From assembly GCA_921293015.1 (NCBI GenBank), contig OV121098.1, forward strand, positions 12,127,016-12,191,015: a DNA stretch of 64,000 nucleotides, in the 5' to 3' direction. The translations under genes and the position numbers were made by a program. The DNA is from Phorcus lineatus. Its lineage: Eukaryota; Mollusca; Gastropoda; Trochida; Trochidae. A model generated the notes under the pieces. The model ran no database searches, was not told the origin of the DNA, and worked only from the letters and a program-made list of their open reading frames with translations. Shown piece by piece: positions 47,901-56,800 of the stretch; position 1 is the stretch's first letter; each line of letters begins with the position of its first letter.

Positions 47901-50375
47901 ATAATTTTACCATGTTTTAAAGTAATGGTGTCACACATTCTACTGAATAAATGCAAAACAATTTTCCTTATGCTTAGCTTTACAATTCTTAAATTTATTT
48001 TCAAGTATTTTATAAAAGGAATGAAAAAGGAAACCAAAAGACTTAACAGGCTCAAAGTTCAGCAACCAACGCTTTAAACCCTTTATGTATGAAGCATATT
48101 TATATGGGTATAATATACCGTGAAAAGTAGATCAAAGAATTTTTTTTAGATTAAGTAGAGACAATTACGAATTTTTAATCTTGAATACAGACTCACAGTA
48201 TACGCTTAGGGTGAGGTTGTTACTGTTGACAACGTTATATGAACATCTCCATGTGTCATCATCCTGTTTTCTCAGTGAGCTGATGTTGAGGTAGAACTCT
48301 TGAGTTCTTCCGGACACACAGGCACAAGAATATCCACCTGTCGCTGAGAACTGGGAACACGTTGCTATATTAACTGTGCAAAGAGAACCTACAACACCTG
48401 CTCGTGTAAAGGGAAAGAATCCAACAATACTCAAATCTCCGGGAATTGTACAGATGAGATGAACACTTGAACCCAGAACTCCTGATGAAGGACCTGTCAG
48501 TGATGGCGTCTGACCTGTGAACTGACTCGGTATATCATTGATCTTTGTAAGCGAAAATAATTTATACTTAATTTCAATCGTATTTTATCCTGGGTTTTGC
48601 TTAAAACTTTGACTCCGACTTGAGGTTTCCGTATTAAATTTACAAAGCGTTTTGCAAAAGAGTGGCATTATTTATCTAAGCATGCTGATAAATATGTGAA
48701 ATACGACTAGAAGACTTATAAATGTTGGCGAGCAGATGCTGTGGTGACTGAAGCGTAGCTGTCTTGTTTGACGTCATACTGGTCTCTTTTGTAACATCTT
48801 TGGTCATTTTATAAATCTGTTTTAGCACCGGTTTATTTGCCGTGTTGACATATAGATATTAACAATCTGAAAGCTTAGATGTGGTCAACTGGACATTAAC
48901 AAATATGTCAATTGTATGATGATTGCAAATATGTGAGGTGAGGTGAGGTGGTGTTTAACGCCGCTTTCAAGATTATTTCACTTATATCGCGTCTGCTAAT
49001 ATTATTGCAGAGAGAAAGCCCGCAACACCATTGTGGCTATGCATTGCGGTGAAACCTGCGAGCATTGGCTGGAACTAGCGAACCATGGGTGGTACTACGC
49101 TGAATTTCAGTGTAGCATTGCACCCAAACCTGACTGCGTGTAGAACAGTTCTCTAGTGCAGACAAAGTTGCCGAGCCCCTGGCGGGATTCGAACCACGGA
49201 CATCCTGATCCGAAGCCGAACGCGCTAACCACTGCGCTATCCCGCCCCCGATTGCAAATATGTAAACATATTTCAAACGTACTGCCATCAACCTGACGTA
49301 ACTGCAGTTACATTACACTACAGCTTCTTGCTCTGGCTCCGAGGCTAATTCCTAGAAATGTAGGGTTGCAAGGCCGAATCTTGCACAATATAGGTTTTTT
49401 TTTATCTAACCTGCGTAAAAGTTAACAATATTTTATGTATTGTTCCATCACCACAAAGTAAATCGCTACATTGATATTATTAAAGTATCCTTCTACCAAA
49501 TTTGGGCTGTTATTTCAACCATAATAATATATACATGAACGTTATGAACATGTAAATAATCTATTCATTTTATCTAAATATATGTAACCATTTTATCGCA
49601 TTTTATTTCTAAACATTTCTAGGTCATTATTGACCGAACGGCATATGCTATTTGTTAATGTCATTATAAGTTGCTTGTATGCTGTGTGACACTTGAATAA
49701 AAACATTTTCGTCATTCTTCTAAACATATGCATAAATGATCTTATACAGCCTCGAATGCGACGCGCGATGCGAGGAAGCCAGTCACGCTGCAATGATTTT
49801 CAGAGCGTTCCCCTCTCACTTTGGGGATATTCTCAAACATGTCAAACTATAGTGTGATCAAAGTGTATGTTCTCTCGATTTTATGTTCATAGTTATTCCG
49901 TTTGATAATGTACATTGCAATAATAACCTGTCATTTGAGATATAATGCTTACATACACACTCCCCATTTAATTCACCATGAACTACATAATAAAAAGACT
50001 AACCCAACCCTGTGTATACGTAGTGAAACCGCAGAAAAAACTGTGTCATTCTTTGACAATGAAGCTATTCACACTTTACCAGGAAGTTTATTGAGGTAGC
50101 TGACTGCACACGAACTGAAACCGGTTCACACACCATAGCTAAATATCAGCAAAATGTTATTGAACCCCCACAGCAGAACAGCATTATCAAAAGTACAAGA
50201 ATAACTATAAAATCATTGTGAACTACTATAAAAATCATTCGAGAACAGTTGTCTCTTTCCTTAAGATAAACAATGATCAATCTTCCGAATTACCAAGTAA
50301 AATCTACTTCTATTTAGACCCACCTCCGATCAGTACAGGGAAGAGTACTAGCACGATAAGATGGTAAGCAGCCAT
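44760..50375 (-). CDS. Gene C: single-pass IgSF membrane receptor
   Basis: Seven minus-strand exons (50324-50375, 48197-48514, 47458-47718, 46477-46737, 46090-46359, 45499-45798, 44760-44998) sum to 1701 nt, exactly 567 codons. All introns are phase 1, the rule for Ig-domain exons. Layout: signal peptide (1-17), V-like domain with extra cysteines (19-123), two nearly identical Ig domains (124-210, 211-297), a third Ig domain (298-387), a cysteine-less Ig-like domain (388-487), a membrane span (about 500-525, I-A-S-V-L-P-V-C-V-I-G-N-I-V-I-V-L-F-F), then K-R-R-Y-S-P-M and a 41-residue tail. Seen: exons, phases, domains. Inferred: a cell-surface adhesion or immune-type receptor. The exon 2 acceptor is the least certain join. 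Confidence 0.82.
45499..45798 (-). CDS. Gene C exon 6: Ig-like domain without the usual cysteines
   Basis: A 300-nt phase 1-1 exon. F-R-W-F at the usual Trp position and D-Y-A-S-Y-V-V-E-A-T give an Ig-like pattern. The two cysteines are replaced (L-L-L-N-V and S-Y-V-V-E). Confidence 0.75.
46090..46359 (-). CDS. Gene C exon 5: Ig domain
   Basis: 270 nt, phase 1-1, acceptor TTATTTCAG and donor GTAAGT. Cysteines are at V-K-L-K-C-S-T and G-P-F-V-C-S-G-E-N-K. Confidence 0.82.
46384..46440 (-). repeat. Worn copy of the Ig exon tail
   Basis: It is homologous to the last 55 bases of the 261-nt Ig exons, with a GTGAGT donor kept. The acceptor side reads GTAAAACAG followed by TAATGG, so it would not splice in frame. 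Confidence 0.75.
46477..46737 (-). CDS. Gene C exon 4: Ig domain (261-nt type)
   Basis: 261 nt, phase 1-1. L-N-I-D-C-S-S-G, T-S-Y-T-W-T-G-P-G and E-S-Y-T-C-T-A-R-N-S-A-G show the Cys, Trp and Cys of an Ig domain. It is nearly identical to exon 3 and to gene D's exon at 62539. Confidence 0.88.
46770..47190. other. Gene C intron between the two duplicated Ig exons
   Basis: AT-rich intronic sequence upstream of the tail-repeat cluster. Nothing further is supported. Confidence 0.55.
47195..47452 (-). repeat. Tandem copies of the Ig exon 3' end with donor sites
   Basis: Units of about 95 bp repeat the end of the upstream Ig exon plus the start of its intron. Two units keep TGTACAG as an acceptor and GTGAGT as a donor, giving possible 54-nt exons at 47363-47416 and 47268-47321. 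Both are open and phase 1-1. A third copy near 47195-47227 is truncated. Confidence 0.88.
47458..47718 (-). CDS. Gene C exon 3: Ig domain (261-nt type)
   Basis: 261 nt from the acceptor CATTACAG to the GTGAGT donor, phase 1-1. It reads A-P-E-I-S-S-S-F-P-N-N, then the same Cys-Trp-Cys framework as exon 4, ending S-D-S-A-Q-V-N-I-N-V-Q. Confidence 0.88.
48197..48514 (-). CDS. Gene C exon 2: V-like Ig domain with extra cysteines
   Basis: 318 nt, phase 1-1 if the TTCACAG acceptor at 48515-48516 is used. An acceptor further upstream at 48550 does not fit the phase. V-H-L-I-C-T-I-P-G and D-D-D-T-W-R-C-S-Y are the canonical Ig cysteines. At least four more (S-L-C-T, A-T-C-S, Y-S-C-A-C) suggest additional disulfides, as in gene D. 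Confidence 0.72.
48933..49248 (-). repeat. SINE-A full copy in gene C intron 1
   Basis: It has the tail GTGAGGTGAGGTGAGGTGGT, the body, and a tRNA-like head ending GATAGCGCAGTGGTTAGCGC on the minus strand. It lies in the first intron of gene C in the sense direction of the gene. Confidence 0.92.
49260..50300. other. Rest of gene C intron 1
   Basis: AT-rich intron between the SINE and the signal-peptide exon. Short open frames here have no motif, and I see nothing else. Confidence 0.5.
50324..50375 (-). CDS. Gene C exon 1: signal peptide
   Basis: The ATG at 50375-50373 opens M-A-A-Y-H-L-I-V-L-V-L-F-P-V-L-I-G and ends after 52 nt at a GTGGGT donor, phase 1. Gene D's first exon is also 52 nt. 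It is the first ATG with a hydrophobic core upstream of the V-like exon. Confidence 0.78.
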
Positions 50376-50754
50376 TATTCCATGTCACAAGCTAGTGCTA
50401 TTGCCTGTACGGCGATTACAATCAATGTTTATTGTAAACTCACACCTTCCAATGCAGCCCCTTAGAGAAACTCTGTGTACACCTTACCAGGGAGTGAATG
50501 ATATAATCGGGTGCACACGATCAGAAACTAGGACAGGTAACAGAGTTGAAATATAAGCTACATATGTCCTGTCTTTATTGGTGTGTGTGCATTCAAACGA
50601 ACATAAGCAATGTCAAGCAGGGAACATGAGACGAGGTAGAGGAAGTGAAAGGGTGTTTTGAGGTGAGTAGCATATTACTTGATGTTATGCCATTTGTTAA
50701 TTACGTTGGCGCGGTTTTAAGTTAATAAACTGTACTCACTTCCTTAAGGGACAT

Positions 50755-50915
50755 TTTAGAAGCTGGATTGATGAAGAAGAACCAGTTATTATCTTCTTTA
50801 TTGCACGAATTGCAACGTTTCAGTGTAGATACTAACACCGTTATACACCGAAACGTCGCAATTCGTGCAATAAAGAAGTTGACTATCCATAGAACTCGTT
50901 CTTCTTCATACTGTA
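50755..50915. repeat. GAAACGTCGCAAT foldback element, two-armed copy
   Basis: The left arm (ATGAAGAAGAACCAGTTATT, CTTTATTGCACGAATTGCAA) is mirrored by the right arm (CGCAATTCGTGCAATAAAGA, GTTCTTCTTCAT). The loop of about 30 bp holds ACACCGTTATACACCG. Other copies are near 30080 and 7030, and a possible one near 43330-43412. It lies just upstream of gene C, between the two divergent IgSF genes. Confidence 0.8.
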
Positions 50916-50954
50916 CTCATATGATCATTAAACAATTATTGACTTCAAGTGAGA

Positions 50955-51051
50955 TTGATCCAATGATTTATCGACCTTGGACATGTGATATTCACAGAGG
51001 CGAAGCCGAGGTGAATATCACATGTCCAAGGTCGATAAATCATTGGGTCAA
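50955..51051. repeat. Near-perfect 41-bp hairpin
   Basis: 50955-50995 pairs with 51011-51051 at 40 of 41 positions around a 15-base loop. The stem contains CGACCTTGGACATGTGATAT. There is no match elsewhere in the window and no open frame. Confidence 0.9.
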
Positions 51052-51746
51052 CTGAGTCTGAAGTCTATAATTGTTTTATTATATGAATTAGGTCTTGAAT
51101 TACCATTCTTCTGATATTTCCGGTATACCGGGATTTTTTAAATCAATTTTTATACACCGGAGGTGTTTGGATTGTTATATCAACCTTACACATGTTGACA
51201 TCGCTTGACGTCATTGCTGTCATGTGACCAAGTAGGCCAATCAGAAAGACGAAAATAATCCATTCATATAATAAATGACATATGATAGCAATGATATAAT
51301 GTTTATGAAGAAGGCTAGGATCAGATTTGTCTCACACGTGTATATGATTTCCAGTCTGTATATTCATATAGAGTGTTGTACCTTCCCTTGTACTCTGCCG
51401 GTAAATAAAGCACTATTAAATAAACCTGTAGAAGCAGTTTCAACTTTAAAAGTAAGTGAAACTAAGAACAATTTTTCCATGTTCAAATTCGTTAAAGGTA
51501 AAGAGATACAACTTGCCTTTTTTTGCTCATTTTATTTTATCAGGTCAACCCAAATTTCAATATCTCTAAAATGCTTAAACTAGGAGAAAGAAGGAAAGAT
51601 CACGTCAATTGAGATGATATGCTCTGGTGATTTTCGGATTCTAGCTGTTATTTACTGATATTTCAGGTGAGGATAGATGATCTGACTACGGTATGAAGCA
51701 AATATTGATCTATGGTAACTAAATGACCAAGTTCTTGTAAAATCTC

Positions 51747-51994
51747 CCGCCAGGGACTCTGCAATTTTGTCTGCAGTAGAGAACTGTTCTATACGCAGTC
51801 AGGTTTGGGTGCAATGCTACACTGAAATTCAGCGCAGTACCACCCATGGTTCGGCGCTAGATGCTCGCAGGTTTCACCGCAATGCAAAGCCACAATGGTG
51901 TTGCGGGCTTTCTCCCTGCAATATTACTAGCAGCCGCGATATAAGTGAAATAATCTTGAAAGCGGCGTTAATCACCAACTCTCCTCACCTCTTG
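51747..51994 (+). repeat. SINE-A copy in plus orientation, head truncated
   Basis: It begins in the B-box-proximal CCCGCCAGGGACTC, continues TCTGCAGTAGAGAACTGTTC, and ends TTGAAAGCGGCGTTAATCAC and CTCCTCACCTC. Confidence 0.88.
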
Positions 51995-52228
51995 TAAAAT
52001 CATACTGAGAAACTCATAATTTAATAATTTTGATATTGTTAATCTCCAAACATATTCGATTGTGCATGAATAAATGTCTGTAATAGTGTCATATCAGACA
52101 GTGCCTTATTCAATTTCAAATCACAAACAAAATAAAAGATGTAGGCCACGTGGTCTGAAAAATACCATACCATAACTACCATAATTTTAGCATAATTCTT
52201 TTGTACTTTTTCTTAAACTAATCAAGGT

Positions 52229-52557
52229 TGTAGCACAGTGGTGTAGTGGTTAGCGTGCTGGCCCTTCACGCCGACGACTCGGGTTCGAATCCCGGTGGAG
52301 ACACCAGATATTTGTGACCTTGGTCCAAAACTGTGTTGTGTCCTTGGGCAAGGCACTTCATCCACATTGCACTTAGTCCACCCAGCTGTTAAAATGGGTA
52401 CCTGAATATAGGGCTGTACGGACCTATACGGTCGCGCTTAGCGCTTAGTAGCAGCTTTGAAAGTACACTTCCCTCAGGGTAATGATATAGGTAGCGCTTT
52501 GAGCATGTCTTATGACGTGGAAAAGGCGCCATATATCCACATTATTATCATTGAAGT
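52229..52557 (+). repeat. Third SINE family (SINE-C): tRNA-derived with conserved core
   Basis: The head GTGGTGTAGTGGTTAGCGTG and GGGTTCGAATCCCGGTGGAG give clear A and B boxes. The body CTTGGGCAAGGCACTTCATC, GTTAAAATGGGTACCTGAAT and GTAGCGCTTTGAGCATG is of a kind widespread in marine invertebrate SINEs, as I recall. It ends in an ATTATTATCATTG tail. It is a SINE and not a tRNA gene because the sequence runs on for 330 bp. Confidence 0.88.
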
Positions 52558-52779
52558 TGTAGTTCATTCTCATTTAGGTGAGGGAAAGACGACTGATTGT
52601 TGATAAATAGATTAATCTCAGACGATTAAGAAGTATTCTTGTTTAACTACTACGACCCTTATGTATGTGCCTACCGCAAAATTAAACATCAACACGATTG
52701 TTATATCTAGGTCCGCGTCCTATCATTACATCAAATCCAGATAAAGGAATAAAACGTAATGTTATTATATTTACAATGG

Positions 52780-53225
52780 TGAAATATGCCAATTATCGGT
52801 GAAAATAAAATCCGTATTTTCACTGAGTGAAATAATAATGGTATTCTACTCAGTGAAATAATGCAACAATCATATGACGTCACCTGTGACGTCAAGAAAC
52901 CATTGAATGGCGTCATGCAACGGCCGCTCTAGCGATGCGATTTCCCTACTCCATTCATATAGTTCATGTCATTTACGAGGTTTTTTGGGAAAGATAATAA
53001 ATAGAACATCTGAAATTTCTCGTCGAATACCATGTTTAACTCATCTCGTGAAAATAACTGTTTTACTTCACGAGATAAAGATGGTGTTCGACGAGAAATG
53101 TCAAATATCCTCTATATATTATATTTCAAATGGTGACATATGCCGTTTATCGGAGAAAATAAAATCCGTATTTTCACTAAGTGAAATAATGCAACAATCA
53201 TGTGACGTCAAGAAACAATTGAAAT
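52780..53225. repeat. Direct-repeat and hairpin block
   Basis: A segment (GGTGAAAATAAAATCCGTAT, TTTCACTGAGTGAAATAATG, CAACAATCATATGACGTCA) near 52795-52890 recurs near 53150-53215. Between them ATTTCTCGTCGAATACCAT faces ATGGTGTTCGACGAGAAAT (about 53015-53100). This looks like one or two small non-autonomous elements between genes C and D. Confidence 0.7.
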
Positions 53226-53799
53226 TTAAGTTTTGAAAGTGCCCTATATATTCTGGTTATACTAAACCACAACCTTACTTGTCCACCTTACTTGTTAATC
53301 AACTGCACTTTACCTATTTAGACGAAAAGACACGAACAAATGACGGCGTATGGCGGCTGCCATGATTAAAAAGTAATAAGGCAGATAACTCTGATCTCCT
53401 TTCCTGGCTTTGATCTATTTCTGTGAACGCGTCTTTCATCGTTATTTAGCGCTGCTAGTCCTCAATATCGTAAATTTCACGGAACAAACGTGTGGTAAGT
53501 TTTTAAAAGGGATATGTTTTACTTGCACTATGTTACTCGTTCAGAGCCAAAACAAAATTTGCTGTTCAGTACCTAGTACGGTGCGAAATTATATGAATGT
53601 CAGTGTGAGTGTTTGCAATGGAAAAAGAACTATGTCAAAGATACAATCAAAATCTCATTTTAACCCGCTCGCAAGCTCGTTTTGTTCGTATGAGTTTGAA
53701 TGTAGCTTTTTTATGATTCTAAAATGTAACTTTAGGACTACATTCATAATTTGTTGTTGTAGACTATTCAAGCAAGTTCCAGCTTTTACAAGAACCAAC

Positions 53800-53851
53800 A
53801 TGAAGCAACTCATGTGGTATTGGGTGGGATGGTTAATCCTTTCATTTGTAA
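53800..53851 (+). CDS. Gene D exon 1: signal peptide
   Basis: M-K-Q-L-M-W-Y-W-V-G-W-L-I-L-S-F-V, 52 nt, phase 1 with a GTAAGT donor. The tandem GTAAGTAAGTAAG allows other donors a few bases away, but only this one gives the phase shared with gene C. Confidence 0.75.
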
Positions 53852-56800
53852 GTAAGTAAGCTCTGATATTGCATATTCAGGAATTTGAAAAAATACTGGT
53901 TATTGAAACTATGGTTCTTACTAATTTAACAAGCAACATTTGAGCACTTAAAACGCAAGCTTCTAACAAAATCCATTTCAACGTGTGACCATCGGCTGTA
54001 CTAGTGAGGTGATATTCAAGACTGCATATCTTTCTTTCTCCTCCCAGATTCGGCTCCACGTATTGAAATGGACAGAAGGAAAGCTGTGGTCAATCTCCCT
54101 CTGACCATCACTTGTATTAGTGACGTGACGATAACATCTACTGTAGGTTTCGTCACTAAACCTTTTTTTGCAAAGGGTGCCTGTCTGGCATCAGGAACCT
54201 GTGGATCTGTTTTATACAATGTGACTCAGAACAGAACACAGGGAACTACAACTCTCACCATCACCTCTGTGAACTCCACAAGAGATGCTGGCACTTGGAA
54301 CTGTTATCAGGAGGGTGAGGGAACCTCGGGGGATCTACCAATAACTCAATTTGCATGTAAGCTTACCTTCAATGATATATCTAATCCCAACGAATTTAAA
54401 TTTGTCACAATTATATATGTATATGAATGAACTAAAGGAGAAAATGTCATTGATATCAAGAAAACCATTGTTTTGAGATTATCCTTGGCACCTTTGGAAT
54501 ATCGGCAGCTTGTCCGACTGATCGTCACAAAGACATTAAACACTTTAAAGTATAAAGTGTAGATCTCCCTTTACTAGTTTTAGTCCCTAACTAATTTGGG
54601 CCTAACTTTAGAATCCCTCACCAAATTTACCTCTCGTGCAAAGAATTTTTTTTTTTAATTCGAGAACACTTTTCTTACCGGACATGCGCAGTTATGCGAT
54701 ATTATTTAACCCTTGGATCCCCTCTTAGATTATGCATTTAACAGAGGTTAAATAGTACTGTCATTTTAGGTTGATGTCAGTCATTTTGTGTAAGAATTGC
54801 CATATTCTTATAATAAATGATATAATAAATAACATGACCTAGTGATACGCTGTTTGATTAGCGGTGCATCTAGTTTCGATTGCTGACAATAAGTTACGAG
54901 TTAACCTCTGGACACATCATGATATTCTCATCCCTTTGATTAGATGCATTTTGTTTCAAGGGTAAAGTTAAATGTATTAATGTAAGCCTAGCTTCATCTT
55001 GAATAGTAAATATCCCGACCCGAGGTGTAAATTTCCAGGCCTCGAGTTGTCACAAGTCATCAAAGAAAAAAGTATGATTAGATCTTATAATAAAATTTAC
55101 TACAAGGTAAGTTTCAATGAAAATTATCTATATATCTATACCCAGCAGGCACACGACGTGGCAGCCACGTCGCATCAAGGTCGCACGGCAACGTCGCCGT
55201 TACGTCGCCATTAGGTCGTATTTGCACCATTTCATGGTTTGCCAGCGACGTGGTAAGGCGACGTGTCTACAACGTGTCAAGGTTACGTCCATACGACGTG
55301 GGAAAAATACGTGGCAGATACGTTGTATGAGGGTTGCGAGGCAACGTTGCCGTTCCGTCGCCATTTGGTCGCATTTGCACCATTTCATGGTTTGCCGGCG
55401 ACGTGGCAAGGCGACTGTCTTCCAAGTTGTATGAAGGTGGCGCTGCAACGTTGCCCTTCAGTCGCCTTTAGGTGGCATGTGCACCAGGTTTTGCTGGCGA
55501 CGTGGTAAATGACCACCTACCGAGCTGAAATGTGTTGCGAGTACGTTTATGCGAAATCGTCAGCATATGATCATGTCACTTGAGCGTTCCTTGTGTTGAA
55601 ACGAAAAACGTAATCATAACTCCTTCTATCACCCATTGGGAATTTCACATTAAACATTGTGATATACAGCAAGTACCATATTTGCTTCAATAGATGAAGG
55701 CCTCTGACAGATACCGGCGAGTGGAAGGTGATAGTGACAATAACTTTTTACTGAAAACGCATTATATTTTGTATTTTCTAACATTTAGAAGAGTATTTTC
55801 TTGACTAAGTGAGACCGGTTTCTATTATAGCAAATATGGAATATATTCCTGCTAAGTAACTTGGCCGTAATAAATTAAAAGACAAAACACAGAAGAATAG
55901 AGTTTGCATTATTTATTCAAGCACAAATTACAAGAAATGCATGCGTCTCTGTCTATCTTCACTGTACCTTTTCTATCTTCACAGCACTGTTCATCAGTAA
56001 AGCAGCGGTCTGTAATTGAAATTTAACGCCAATAATAAGGGATGGCTGGCCTATAAAATGAATAAAAAGATTTAAGTGTAATCTTTAAATAGTGTATTAA
56101 ATTTTTATTTAAACGTATTAAAAAAGGTTGACTTTCATTAGGACTTTTAATTCAATTATAGGTCTGAAAGTATATGAATTCATAATACCTGATAATATGA
56201 GTTTATGAGTTCCCTGTTCGGATGGAGCGTGCTCAGATTCACACACGTGCTATCTACCCTGTCTATTTCGTCTCCTCAGACTGGTCTTCTCATGCAGCAC
56301 ACTGTAAGGTAAAATCAGGTATTTTATCCAACATTGAAAGCTATCAAGAAATATTATAGTTATCTCAAAACGACATGTCATCGGATTTATTTACAATGTT
56401 TAAATGCCGAAAGAATTCTTTAACCCCTAATTTCACGTGTGGAATATTATTATTATGCATTGATAGGTTCGACTCCGGTTGTTAAGACTAATGTAAATAA
56501 GTAGCTAAGTGCATTTGTCAATAATAATCAAAGTTCTTAAATGCCTTTCAGTTTATTTGATGACTGATGTATTTGATTATTCGAACAGGATGATAATCTA
56601 AAAACAAATTTAGAGGCCGATCGCATATACAAACCTGTGCCAATTATGTTCAGACGGTGACATTTTTTTTTATAGACTTACAGCCGTGTTGGGTAAAGAT
56701 ACGCACTCTCACAAAACTTCACAAAGTAAATCAGGATGAGTGTAAGCTTGTAATAGATTGATGTCTTTGCATCTCAAGGCAATTTGAAAGATATCATGAA

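Noticed and set aside
52235-52300. Functional tRNA gene
   Set aside because: The tRNA-like part is continuous with a 330-bp SINE body and tail, so it is a SINE head.
53410-53859. 149-codon plus-strand frame upstream of gene D
   Set aside because: Its 3' end overlaps gene D's signal-peptide exon in the same frame, but the earlier part has no motif and many rare-looking AT-rich codons. The ATG at 53800, with a 52-nt exon as in gene C, is the better start.
55117-55508. Several R- and H-rich frames on both strands
   Set aside because: They come from the irregular GACGTGGC repeats at the transposon end. All frames are open because of the repeat, and none has a recognisable product.
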